Origin: JAHDBG01 sp963922315
Lineage (GTDB): Bacteria; Pseudomonadota; Gammaproteobacteria; Chromatiales; Chromatiaceae
NCBI GenBank assembly: GCA_963922315.1
Contig: CAWUID010000003.1
Span: 1-64,000 of the forward strand
Reading direction: 5' to 3'
DNA length: 64,000 bases
This document shows, piece after piece, positions 41,434 through 49,653 of the stretch. The stretch's first letter is position 1. Each line of letters opens with the position of its first letter. Below the pieces are notes generated by a model. The model did no database searches. It saw only the letters and a program-made list of their open reading frames with translations, and had not been told where the DNA came from. The translations under genes and the position numbers were made by a program.

Positions 41434-42768
41434 TTGTCTTCTGCATTACAGTTTGATGTTCAGCCAGGCGGTGCCTTAACCGGAAGTTTACAGGTGCCTG
41501 GTGATAAATCCATTTCGCATCGTGCTCTGATGCTGGCTGCGATTGCCGAAGGAACCAGCCGGATTACCGGTTATCTGCCAGGTGCAGATGTGCTGGCGAC
41601 GCTGGCCGCTTTGCGGACGCTGGGGGTCAGGATTGATGTCCTGCCGGAAGGTGATCTGCGAGTGTATGGGGTTGGGTTGCAAGGTCTGGCCACATCTGTA
41701 CAGGCACAAGGCTGTGTGCCGCAACTGGATCTGGGCAATTCAGGGACTTCGATCCGCCTGTTATGTGGTTTGCTGGCAGGGCAGGGCATCACCTGCACCT
41801 TGTCCGGAGATCAGTATCTGCGTGCCCGCCCGATGCGGCGTGTTACTGATCCTCTGGTACAGATGGGTGCGCAGATTGTCACGACGGAATCCGGTACGGC
41901 GCCATTGCAAATCGCGCCGACACAACATGTGTCCGGGATACAGTATGTGTTACCGATGGCGAGTGCCCAGGTCAAATCAGCCATTCTGCTGGCGGGCCTG
42001 TATGCTGAAGGTGAAACTTGTGTCACGGAACCGGCACCTACCCGGGATCATACCGAGCGGATGCTGCGAGGGTTTGGTTATCCGGTCAGGCGCGAAGGTG
42101 CTATGTGTTGTCTGCGCGGTGGTGGCCGGTTGCAGGCATGCGATATTCAGGTGCCATCGGATATTTCATCAGCGGCATTCTTTCTGGTCGGTGCCAGTAT
42201 TGCAGCGGGTTCTGATCTGATGCTGCGTCAGGTTGGTATCAATCCAACCCGGGATGGTGTGATCAATCTGTTGCGCATGATGGGTGCAGATATCACGCTC
42301 AGTAATCAGACTAAAGTGGGTGGTGAGCCGGTGGCGGATATCCGGGTGCGGGCCGCAGCGCTGCGTGGGATTCAGATCCCGGTTGAGCAGGTGCCACTGG
42401 CGATTGATGAATTTCCGGCGTTATTCATCGCTGCTGCCTTTGCTGCCGGTGAAACCATATTACGTGGTGCTGCAGAACTGCGGGTAAAGGAATCTGACCG
42501 GATTCAGGTGATGGCAGATGGCTTACAGGCCTTAGGTGTACCAGTTCAGGTGTTGCCGGATGGTATAGTGATTCAGGGCGGTCATCCGTTACAGGGTGGC
42601 CAAATTAATAGTCATGGTGATCATCGTATTGCGATGGCGTTTGCGATGGCCGGACTGGTTGCTCAGGCACCGGTGCTGATTGATGATTGTGCAAATGTGG
42701 ATACATCATTCCCCGGTTTTGTGGCATTAGCTCAGTCAGCAGGTTTGCAGGTGGTGCAGCGTGGTTAA
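41434..42768 (+). CDS. aroA: 3-phosphoshikimate 1-carboxyvinyltransferase (EPSP synthase)
   Basis: AroA joins PEP to shikimate-3-phosphate in aromatic amino acid synthesis. Family motifs are VPGDKSISHRALMLAA near the start, LDLGNSGTSIRLL, the PMASAQVKSAILLAGL segment, TRDHTERML and ELRVKESDR. There is no suitable ATG. TTG at 41434 gives 444 residues and a normal N-terminus, while TTG at 41383 would give 461. Neither has a good ribosome site. It heads the classic aroA-cmk-rpsA-ihfB order and overlaps cmk by eight bases. Confidence 0.93.
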   Translation: MSSALQFDVQPGGALTGSLQVPGDKSISHRALMLAAIAEGTSRITGYLPGADVLATLAALRTLGVRIDVLPEGDLRVYGVGLQGLATSVQAQGCVPQLDLGNSGTSIRLLCGLLAGQGITCTLSGDQYLRARPMRRVTDPLVQMGAQIVTTESGTAPLQIAPTQHVSGIQYVLPMASAQVKSAILLAGLYAEGETCVTEPAPTRDHTERMLRGFGYPVRREGAMCCLRGGGRLQACDIQVPSDISSAAFFLVGASIAAGSDLMLRQVGINPTRDGVINLLRMMGADITLSNQTKVGGEPVADIRVRAAALRGIQIPVEQVPLAIDEFPALFIAAAFAAGETILRGAAELRVKESDRIQVMADGLQALGVPVQVLPDGIVIQGGHPLQGGQINSHGDHRIAMAFAMAGLVAQAPVLIDDCANVDTSFPGFVALAQSAGLQVVQRG

Positions 42769-43423
42769 TCAGCCGGTTATCACGATTGACGGTCCGAGTG
42801 GTGCTGGCAAGGGTACCCTGGCGGCGCAGGTCGCGGATCATTTCGGCTGGCACCTGCTGGATTCAGGCGCGCTATATCGGATCGTTGCTTATGCGGTGCA
42901 GCAGTCTGGTACCGATGTGACTGACATTGCACAGGTTACCCGCATCGCTCGCGAACTGTCAGTCAGTTTCCGGTCAGGCAGCATTATCTGGCAGGGCGAT
43001 GAGGTTACTACGGACATTCGTACCGAACAGATTGGTAATCTGGCCTCACAAATTGCTGCCTTGCCATCCGTACGTGCGGCTTTGCTGGACTGGCAGCGGC
43101 AGCAGGCACGAGCGCCTGGTCTGGTAGCAGACGGGCGTGATATGGGGACGGTGGTGTTTCCGCAGGCGGTACTGAAGATTTTTTTAACGGCAAGTGCAGA
43201 AGAAAGGGCAAAAAGACGTTATCAACAGTTGGAACAACGAGGAATCACTGCTAATATCTCATCTCTTGCGGCGACGATTCGTGAACGGGACGAACGGGAT
43301 CAGCAACGGCCCGATTCGCCCCTGATTCCGGCGCAGGATGCGACCCTCCTGGACTCTACAAATCTGCCGATTGCCGAGGTGCTGAAACGGGTGTTACAGA
43401 TAGCTCATGAACGTGGTCTGTAG
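42761..43423 (+). CDS. cmk: Cytidylate kinase
   Basis: Cmk phosphorylates CMP and dCMP. The 220-residue enzyme begins ITIDGPSGAGKGTLAAQVAD with the P-loop GPSGAGKGT. It has LDSGALYR for substrate binding and VADGRDMGTVVFP, with the lid region AEERAKRRYQQL. The start is a GTG inside the aroA end, which suggests translational coupling. rpsA begins 55 bases after the stop. Confidence 0.96.
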   Translation: MVNQPVITIDGPSGAGKGTLAAQVADHFGWHLLDSGALYRIVAYAVQQSGTDVTDIAQVTRIARELSVSFRSGSIIWQGDEVTTDIRTEQIGNLASQIAALPSVRAALLDWQRQQARAPGLVADGRDMGTVVFPQAVLKIFLTASAEERAKRRYQQLEQRGITANISSLAATIRERDERDQQRPDSPLIPAQDATLLDSTNLPIAEVLKRVLQIAHERGL

Positions 43424-43478
43424 CGTAATTTTTACTTTTTAACATGTGCTGACTTCAGGTCAGTGCAGGTGTGTATTT

Positions 43479-45149
43479 ATGTCAGAAAGCTTTGCTGAAC
43501 TATTTGCCGAGAGTTTAGAAACCACCAATCTGCGTGTCGGCGCGATTGTGATCGGAACCGTTGTGTCCGTAGACCGCGATTTTGTGACGGTGAACGCAGG
43601 CCTGAAGTCTGAAGGTGTGATCCCGGCTGGTCAGTTCCTGGATAAAGAAGGTGATATTGAGGTTGCAGAAGGTGACCAGGTAGAGGTCATTCTGGAAACT
43701 GTGGAAGATGGTTGGGGATGTACACGACTCTCGCGGGAAAAAGCAAAGCGGCATTATGCCTGGAAAAGTCTGGAACAGAGTTTTGCGAATGAAGATATCA
43801 TCATTGGCATGATCACTGGCAAGGTCAAAGGTGGCTTCACAGTTGAATTAGATCAGCTACGTGGCTTCCTGCCGGGCTCTCTGGTGGACATGCGCCCGGT
43901 ACGTGACACCACGCATCTGGAAAATCAGGACCTTGAATTTAAGATTATTAAGCTGGATCAGAAGCGTAATAATGTCGTGTTATCACGTCGTGCAGTGATT
44001 GAAGCAGAATACAACAAAGAACGTGAGCGACTGTTAGAACACCTGGCAGAAGGCCAGGAAATGAAAGGCATCGTGAAAAATCTGACCGATTATGGTGCCT
44101 TTGTTGATCTGGGCGGCATTGACGGCCTGTTGCACATCACTGATATGGCCTGGCGACGTGTCAAGCACCCGTCAGAAGTGGTGCAGATTGGTGATGAAGT
44201 TCATGTCAGAATTCTGAAATTTGATCGTGAGAAGATGCGAGTTTCGCTGGGTATTAAACAAACCACTGAAGATCCCTGGCTGAATCTGAAGCGGCGTTAT
44301 CCGGTTAGCAGCCGTCTGTTCGGAAAAGTTACCAACATTACTGATTATGGTGCTTTTGTCGGCATTGAAGACGGTGTGGAAGGATTAGTGCACGTATCAG
44401 AGATGGACTGGTCAAACAAAAATGTCAACCCATCCAAACTGGTTGAATCTGGCCAGGAAGTCGAAGTGATGGTATTGGATATTGATGAAGAACGCCGTCG
44501 TATTTCGCTTGGTATGAAACAATGTCTGGCGAACCCATGGCATGAATTTGACACATTGCATAACAAAGGTGATCAAGTCAGCGGTGTCGTCAAATCAATC
44601 ACTGACTTTGGTGTTTTTGTCGGTTTGGCAGGTGGTATTGACGGCCTCGTCCATTCATCCGATTTATCCTGGGAAGAAAACCCTGAAAACCATATCCGCG
44701 ATTACCGCAAAGGCCAGGAAGTTGATGTCGTGGTGCTGGGCGTAGATGCTGAGCGCGAACGTATCTCACTGGGTATCAAACAGTTGGCGAAAGATCCTTT
44801 CTCCATGTACCTGAATGAGCATAAAAAAGGCTCAGTTGTCACCGGTACTGTGCAGGAAGTGGATGCGAAAGGTGCCACGATTACCCTGGCAGAGGGTGTG
44901 GCCGGTTATCTGCGCGTGGCTGAGATTGCTCAGGAGCGTACTGAGGATGCTTCCACTGTGCTGACTGTAGGTGATCAGGTTGAAGCGAAACTGACCAATA
45001 TTGATCGTAAATCACGCACCCTGAATTTGTCTATCCGGGCAAAAGATATCGACGAAGAACAGGCGGTGATTTCATCTTATTCCACCGGAGCCGCAAGCAC
45101 GCAGGGTGCAACGCTGGCTGATTTGTTTGAAGATAAATTCAAACAATAA
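43479..45149 (+). CDS. rpsA: 30S ribosomal protein S1
   Basis: S1 unfolds mRNA and helps recruit messages to the 30S subunit. The 556 residues contain six S1 RNA-binding repeats, for example VKNLTDYGAFVDLGGIDGLLH, VTNITDYGAFVGIEDGVEGL and VKSITDFGVFVGLAGGIDGL. The start at ATG 43479 gives MSESFAELFAESL. The leader lacks a well-spaced Shine-Dalgarno sequence and has only a small CTGAC/GTCAG hairpin (43449-43463). This fits the S1-dependent autoregulated start known for rpsA. ihfB follows after 49 bases. Confidence 0.97.
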   Translation: MSESFAELFAESLETTNLRVGAIVIGTVVSVDRDFVTVNAGLKSEGVIPAGQFLDKEGDIEVAEGDQVEVILETVEDGWGCTRLSREKAKRHYAWKSLEQSFANEDIIIGMITGKVKGGFTVELDQLRGFLPGSLVDMRPVRDTTHLENQDLEFKIIKLDQKRNNVVLSRRAVIEAEYNKERERLLEHLAEGQEMKGIVKNLTDYGAFVDLGGIDGLLHITDMAWRRVKHPSEVVQIGDEVHVRILKFDREKMRVSLGIKQTTEDPWLNLKRRYPVSSRLFGKVTNITDYGAFVGIEDGVEGLVHVSEMDWSNKNVNPSKLVESGQEVEVMVLDIDEERRRISLGMKQCLANPWHEFDTLHNKGDQVSGVVKSITDFGVFVGLAGGIDGLVHSSDLSWEENPENHIRDYRKGQEVDVVVLGVDAERERISLGIKQLAKDPFSMYLNEHKKGSVVTGTVQEVDAKGATITLAEGVAGYLRVAEIAQERTEDASTVLTVGDQVEAKLTNIDRKSRTLNLSIRAKDIDEEQAVISSYSTGAASTQGATLADLFEDKFKQ

Positions 45150-45198
45150 GACATTTCGATGTACCGTGTGTGATCGTACAGGCACCTGAGAACAACGA

Positions 45199-45486
45199 AT
45201 GACCCGATCAGAACTCATAGAAAAGCTCACTCAAACCCAGACGAATCTTATGCCGGAGGATGTTGATCTGGCGGTTCGGGAGATTCTGGAACATATGAGT
45301 GCGTCTTTGGCAGAGGGTAGTCGGGTCGAAATTCGTGGATTTGGTAGTTTTACCCTGCATCATCGTCCGGCGCGCGAGGGCCGCAACCCACGTACCGGAG
45401 AAGAAGTGATGGTGGAAGAACGTTACACGCCGCGTTTCCGGCCTGGCAAATTATTGCGTGACCGGATTATGGCAGCAATCCAGTAA
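45199..45486 (+). CDS. ihfB: Integration host factor subunit beta
   Basis: IhfB pairs with IhfA to bend DNA sharply in replication, recombination and transcription control. The 95-residue product has the HU/IHF fold: TRSELIEKLTQTQ at the start, GSRVEIRGFGSFTLHHRPAR, and the DNA-inserting proline arm GRNPRTGEEV. Its place after rpsA is standard in gammaproteobacteria. A strong terminator follows. Confidence 0.96.
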   Translation: MTRSELIEKLTQTQTNLMPEDVDLAVREILEHMSASLAEGSRVEIRGFGSFTLHHRPAREGRNPRTGEEVMVEERYTPRFRPGKLLRDRIMAAIQ

Positions 45487-45517
45487 CAGGTAGCTTTACT
45501 GATCAGAGTATTTCTGC

Positions 45518-45546
45518 AAAAGCCACACAATTGTGTGGCTTTTTTG
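45518..45546 (+). terminator. Rho-independent terminator after ihfB
   Basis: The palindrome AAAAGCCACACAATTGTGTGGCTTTTTT forms a stem of GCCACAC with GTGTGGC around AATT, followed by a T-run. It begins 31 bases after the ihfB stop and separates the rpsA operon from the PfkB kinase gene. Confidence 0.9.
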
Positions 45547-45587
45547 TATTTATGTCCTGCGTTTATCTATATTTGTGAGGATGACTT

Positions 45588-46529
45588 ATGTCAGCACTGA
45601 TTTCGGGTTCCATGGCTTATGACACGATTATGGTGTTTGAAGACAAATTTCAGAATCATATTCTGCCAGATCAGACCCATATTCTGAATGTATCCTTTCT
45701 GGTGCCGGAGATGCGCCGCAATTTTGGTGGTTGTGCTGGCAATATCGCCTACAACCTGCATCTGCTCGGTGGTGAAGCGGTGCCGCTGGCGACAGTCGGT
45801 AGCGATTTTGCACCTTACGCCGACTGGATGGATGCAAAAGGTGTGACCCGTGCCGGATTGCGTGAAATATCAGGCGCTTTTACTGCTCAGGCATTTATTA
45901 CGACGGACCAGGATGACAACCAGATTACGGCATTTCACCCCGGCGCGATGAACGAGGCACAGCAGAATCAGATTGCGGATTATCCGCAGACTACGATCGG
46001 GATGGTGTCGCCGAATGGACGTCAGGGTATGATTGAACATGCCGCTCAGTTTGCTGCCGCTGGTATTCCGTTTATCTTTGATCCGGGTCAGGGCATGCCG
46101 ATGTTTGATGGCGCTGATTTGTGTCGCTTTGTTGAGCAGGCAACCTGGCTGGCATTCAATGATTATGAAGCGAAACTGATGGAAGAACGCACTGGCCAGA
46201 CGATTCCGCAACTGGCGGAACAGGTGGAGGCTGTGATTGTTACCCGGGGCGGGTCAGGTTCGGTGATTTATACGCAGGGTGAGTGTCTGGAGATACCGGC
46301 GGCGCCGGTAGATCGGGTGGTGGATCCGACTGGCTGCGGGGATGCGTATCGTGGTGGTTTATTGTATGGCCTGATGCATCAACTGGACTGGTCAGTGACT
46401 GGCCGGATTGCTTCGTTGATGGGCGCTATTAAAGTTGCCAGTCAGGGGCCACAGAATCACACCTTTACCCGGGACGAATTTGCGCAACGTTTTGCGACTG
46501 CGTTTGGTCAGCCGTTATCGCTGGACTGA
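45588..46529 (+). CDS. PfkB-family carbohydrate/nucleoside kinase
   Basis: This 313-residue kinase of the ribokinase fold has the N-terminal motif FGGCAGNIAYNL (about 46-57). The C-terminal signature DPTGCGDAYRGGLLYG holds the catalytic base aspartate. FNDYEAKLMEERTG and VIVTRGGSGSVIY are also conserved. It resembles adenosine-kinase-like members, but the substrate cannot be told from sequence. An AGGA site precedes the ATG. It starts after the ihfB terminator and is followed two bases later by the UPF0149 gene. Confidence 0.88.
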   Translation: MSALISGSMAYDTIMVFEDKFQNHILPDQTHILNVSFLVPEMRRNFGGCAGNIAYNLHLLGGEAVPLATVGSDFAPYADWMDAKGVTRAGLREISGAFTAQAFITTDQDDNQITAFHPGAMNEAQQNQIADYPQTTIGMVSPNGRQGMIEHAAQFAAAGIPFIFDPGQGMPMFDGADLCRFVEQATWLAFNDYEAKLMEERTGQTIPQLAEQVEAVIVTRGGSGSVIYTQGECLEIPAAPVDRVVDPTGCGDAYRGGLLYGLMHQLDWSVTGRIASLMGAIKVASQGPQNHTFTRDEFAQRFATAFGQPLSLD

Positions 46530-46531
46530 GC

Positions 46532-47068
46532 ATGCCTGAACCAACACTTTCTTATCCGGCATGTGAGGCAGCGATGCAGCGTTGCCAGTTCGCCTTTGCG
46601 CCAGCAGAAGCGCAGGGTATTGCGGTGGGTCTGTTGGCCAGCGGGCAATCTGATCCGGTCGCCATGTGGCAGGCAGAGTTGTACGCAGATCTGGCAGCTG
46701 ATGACCTGCTGGCACAAGAGTGTCGCGCCTTGCTGGATGCTGTGTATGCCACAACCTCGCAACAGATTGGCGATCCGGGAATCACTTTACAGTTGTTTTT
46801 GCCAGAGGCAGCGCCAGAGCTTATGGTGGCCGCATTGCGTGACTGGGCGCAAGGCTTTTTGTTCGGATTCGGACTGGCTGGCGCCGTGGAGGCCAGCTTA
46901 TCGGATGACGGGCGTGAGCTGTTGCAGCATGTCTATGAGGTTGCGCAATTGGATACCAGCAGGATAGCTCAGGATGAATCAGTGCAGGAAGGTTTGATGC
47001 AGATTGAAGAATTTCTGCGGGTAGCGGCACTATCTTTGTACACCGAGCGACAGGCCGCGACATGCTGA
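46532..47068 (+). CDS. UPF0149 (YgfB/YecA) family protein
   Basis: This 178-residue alpha-helical protein belongs to the YgfB family, usually encoded just before pepP in gammaproteobacteria, as here (7-base overlap). Typical elements are an N-terminal SPAEAQGIAVGLLASG-like stretch and WAQGFLFGFGLAG in the middle. In Pseudomonas, YgfB affects AmpDh3 expression and beta-lactam resistance; a similar link is only inference here. No catalytic motif is visible. Confidence 0.85.
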   Translation: MPEPTLSYPACEAAMQRCQFAFAPAEAQGIAVGLLASGQSDPVAMWQAELYADLAADDLLAQECRALLDAVYATTSQQIGDPGITLQLFLPEAAPELMVAALRDWAQGFLFGFGLAGAVEASLSDDGRELLQHVYEVAQLDTSRIAQDESVQEGLMQIEEFLRVAALSLYTERQAATC

Positions 47069-48363
47069 AGTCAGCATATCAACACCGGCGTGCGCGCCTG
47101 ATGCAGGCTCTGGGTACAGATTGTGTCGCGATCATACCGACAGCGACGGAACAGGTTCGGAATAAAGATACGCATTTTCCGTTTCGTCCGGGCAGCGATT
47201 TTTATTATCTGACTGGTTTTAATGAACCAGAAGCAGTACTGGTGCTGGTACCAGGGCGATCCGAAGGCGAGGTGATGCTGTTCTGTCGCGAAAATGATGC
47301 GAAGGCAGAACGTTGGAAAGGACGACGTACCGGGCTGACAGCAGCAGTGGCTGAATTAGGTGTGGATCAGGCGTTCTCCTGGCATGAGTTAGATCAGCAT
47401 CTGCCGAAACTGCTTGGTACGACCCGGCGGTTGTTTTACGATTTGGGTACGCACCCTGATTTTGATCAGTGCATGTTGCGCTGGGTCAGCCAGGTACGTC
47501 AGTCATCGCGTAGCCAGTCAGCATTTGACCTGCTTGCACTGAGCACTCACCTGCATGCGATGCGGTTGCGTAAAGACCCGGAGGAGCTTGCCACGATGCG
47601 TCGGGCAGCGAAATTGTCTGCTGTTGCACATGTTGAATTAATGCGCCAATGTCGGCCCGGCATGTATGAATATGAACTGGCGGCCCTGTTTGCGTATCAA
47701 TGTCAGTCACAGGGCGCGCAGGCTCTGGCTTATCCGTCGATTGTTGCCGGAGGTGAGCATGCATGTGTGCTGCACTATGTGGCGAATAACGCCCCTTTGC
47801 AGGATAGCGATCTGATACTGGTGGATGCGGGCGGTGAGCTGGATGGATATGCGGCTGATATTACCCGCACCTTTCCGGTGAACGGCCGCTTCAGCGAACC
47901 ACAACGGCAATTGTATGAATTGGTGTTAGCAGCACAAACAGCAGCGATTGCGCAGGTGCAGGTGGGTCAGCCTTGGGATGCGCCACATCAGGCAGCGGTA
48001 CGAGTACTGGCTGAGGGCTTATTACGTCTGGGTCTGCTCCGGGGCAGCCTGGCTCAGGTGCTGAAGGATAAGACGTATCAACGCTTTTTTATGCACCGTA
48101 CCAGTCATTGGCTGGGTCTTGATGTGCATGATGTCGGGGCGTATGCAGTGGAGGGCCAACCCTGTCGGCTGGAACCTGGAATGGTACTGACGATTGAGCC
48201 AGGACTGTATATCCCGTCAGGTAGTGAAGATGTGGCTGCCTGCTGGCAAGGCATCGGGATCCGGATTGAGGATGACGTGGTGGTTGGTCAGGACGGGCCG
48301 GAAGTGATCAGTGCGGCGGTGCCAAAAACGGTCAGTGAGATTGAAGCTCTGATGGTCAGTTGA
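47062..48363 (+). CDS. pepP: Xaa-Pro aminopeptidase P
   Basis: PepP removes N-terminal residues that precede proline. The 433-residue protein has an N-terminal creatinase-like domain (RPGSDFYYLTGFNEPEAVLV) and a C-terminal pita-bread fold. The metal ligands lie in VDAGGELDGYAADITRTFP, MHRTSHWLGLDVHD, LEPGMVLTIEPGLY and GIRIEDDVVV. The start overlaps the UPF0149 gene. ubiH, often next, is missing. A bidirectional terminator separates it from the porin. Confidence 0.95.
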   Translation: MLKSAYQHRRARLMQALGTDCVAIIPTATEQVRNKDTHFPFRPGSDFYYLTGFNEPEAVLVLVPGRSEGEVMLFCRENDAKAERWKGRRTGLTAAVAELGVDQAFSWHELDQHLPKLLGTTRRLFYDLGTHPDFDQCMLRWVSQVRQSSRSQSAFDLLALSTHLHAMRLRKDPEELATMRRAAKLSAVAHVELMRQCRPGMYEYELAALFAYQCQSQGAQALAYPSIVAGGEHACVLHYVANNAPLQDSDLILVDAGGELDGYAADITRTFPVNGRFSEPQRQLYELVLAAQTAAIAQVQVGQPWDAPHQAAVRVLAEGLLRLGLLRGSLAQVLKDKTYQRFFMHRTSHWLGLDVHDVGAYAVEGQPCRLEPGMVLTIEPGLYIPSGSEDVAACWQGIGIRIEDDVVVGQDGPEVISAAVPKTVSEIEALMVS

Positions 48364-48377
48364 GAAAACACAGGCAT

Positions 48378-48409
48378 AAAAAAACGGCATCCGCAGATGC
48401 CGTTTTTTT
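48378..48409. terminator. Bidirectional terminator between pepP and the porin gene
   Basis: AAAAAACGGCATC and GATGCCGTTTTTTT pair around CGCA. A-rich and T-rich flanks on both sides let it act for both convergent genes, pepP (+) and the porin (-). Confidence 0.9.
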
Positions 48410-48432
48410 ATTGGGTGTAGCTTTTATTAAGC

Positions 48433-49521
48433 TCAGAACTTGTATTGCATACCGATGGCGACAGCACGTTGTCGAATCAGGTTTTCGATTTCCTGGCTGG
48501 TGACGCCGTTTTTCAGAATGGTTTGCAGATCGGCAACATCACCATGCTTATTCCGGAATGCGATGTAGGTATTCACTCTTTTGTTAATCGTATGATTCAG
48601 AGCGATACTGGCAAAGTGATTATTTGCTTCGTTACCTGCATCATCTTCAATTTTTTCTGTGCCCAGGTTGACAGAAAGCGCATTATTGCCAAAGGTCAGC
48701 TTTCCGGATACGCCGAATGAAGTGCGGTCTACCCCATCCTGCGGAATAATGCCGTATCTGGAAGAGGCAACAGATTCGGCAACTAACAGGTTTTGGGTTT
48801 GTTCAAATTGCGCACCAACCATGATGTTGTCAAATTCGTAGCTGCCGCCCAGTTGTAACATTTTGGAGTTACTGGCTTGCGGGCCGACATTCAGTCCTTC
48901 AACCTGATTAAGGTATTGTGCAATGAGGTCCAGTCCGCGGTCATCTATCACTTCATAACCAAAGCCGAGTTTGAGTCCATGGCCTTCATCATACATCAGG
49001 CCAATGGACGGGCTGGAAAACAGTTTTTCCGTTGTGTCACCGTTTGCATTGACACCAAGTGCTAAAGTAAAGCCAGAATAAACCGGCAATTCATACACAA
49101 AAGCTTTGGTTTGCTCGTATTCGGTAAAGCCAACATTGCTGAAATCAGCGATAGAGTCGGGCAAGTGGTTGTTGCCGGTAAACAGGTAAGCCAGGCTGGC
49201 TGATGTGGGCTGGTGACCGACTCTGACTGAGCCGAAATCGCCATAAATGTTGAAATAAGAGGCGTCGTTTTCACCCAGCAGGCTGTCACCGTCGAAGCCA
49301 TCTACCAGAAAGGTATGTTTAAAATAGGCTTTGAAGTCGGAAAAGTCTGCAGAAACTCTGAACCCCAGGGTAGAGTCGTTGCTGTTGACGGTGCCATAAC
49401 TATCTGGCGCATTGGCCCGTAAATCGAGATGTGCGTGTCCGAACATGCGAACATCAGCTGCGAATGCAGCGGAAGTAGAAAGGACAGCAGCGGCTGTCAG
49501 CGTGAGCATTTTTTTATTCAC
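48433..49521 (-). CDS. Outer-membrane porin
   Basis: This 362-residue beta-barrel protein has a signal peptide (1-22, cleaved after SAAFA) and alternating hydrophobic strands. The constriction motif FGSVRVGHQ is near residue 95, and the C-terminal phenylalanine (GMQYKF) is needed for outer-membrane assembly. The start is a GTG at 49521 with GGAG seven bases upstream; the ATG four codons later is less well placed. Substrate preference is unknown. Upstream lies a 132-base gap before the typA stop. Confidence 0.9.
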   Translation of the reverse strand: MNKKMLTLTAAAVLSTSAAFAADVRMFGHAHLDLRANAPDSYGTVNSNDSTLGFRVSADFSDFKAYFKHTFLVDGFDGDSLLGENDASYFNIYGDFGSVRVGHQPTSASLAYLFTGNNHLPDSIADFSNVGFTEYEQTKAFVYELPVYSGFTLALGVNANGDTTEKLFSSPSIGLMYDEGHGLKLGFGYEVIDDRGLDLIAQYLNQVEGLNVGPQASNSKMLQLGGSYEFDNIMVGAQFEQTQNLLVAESVASSRYGIIPQDGVDRTSFGVSGKLTFGNNALSVNLGTEKIEDDAGNEANNHFASIALNHTINKRVNTYIAFRNKHGDVADLQTILKNGVTSQEIENLIRQRAVAIGMQYKF

Positions 49522-49653
49522 CGGGTGGCTCCCTAACTAAAATGGCTAATGCAGATAATTTCTCAGACGGACAGACTGACAGAAAATGGCAACAGGTCCG
49601 GGCGGTCATTTCTTGCGCGCCGAATCCTGAGGAAATAATATATTAACAGGCTA

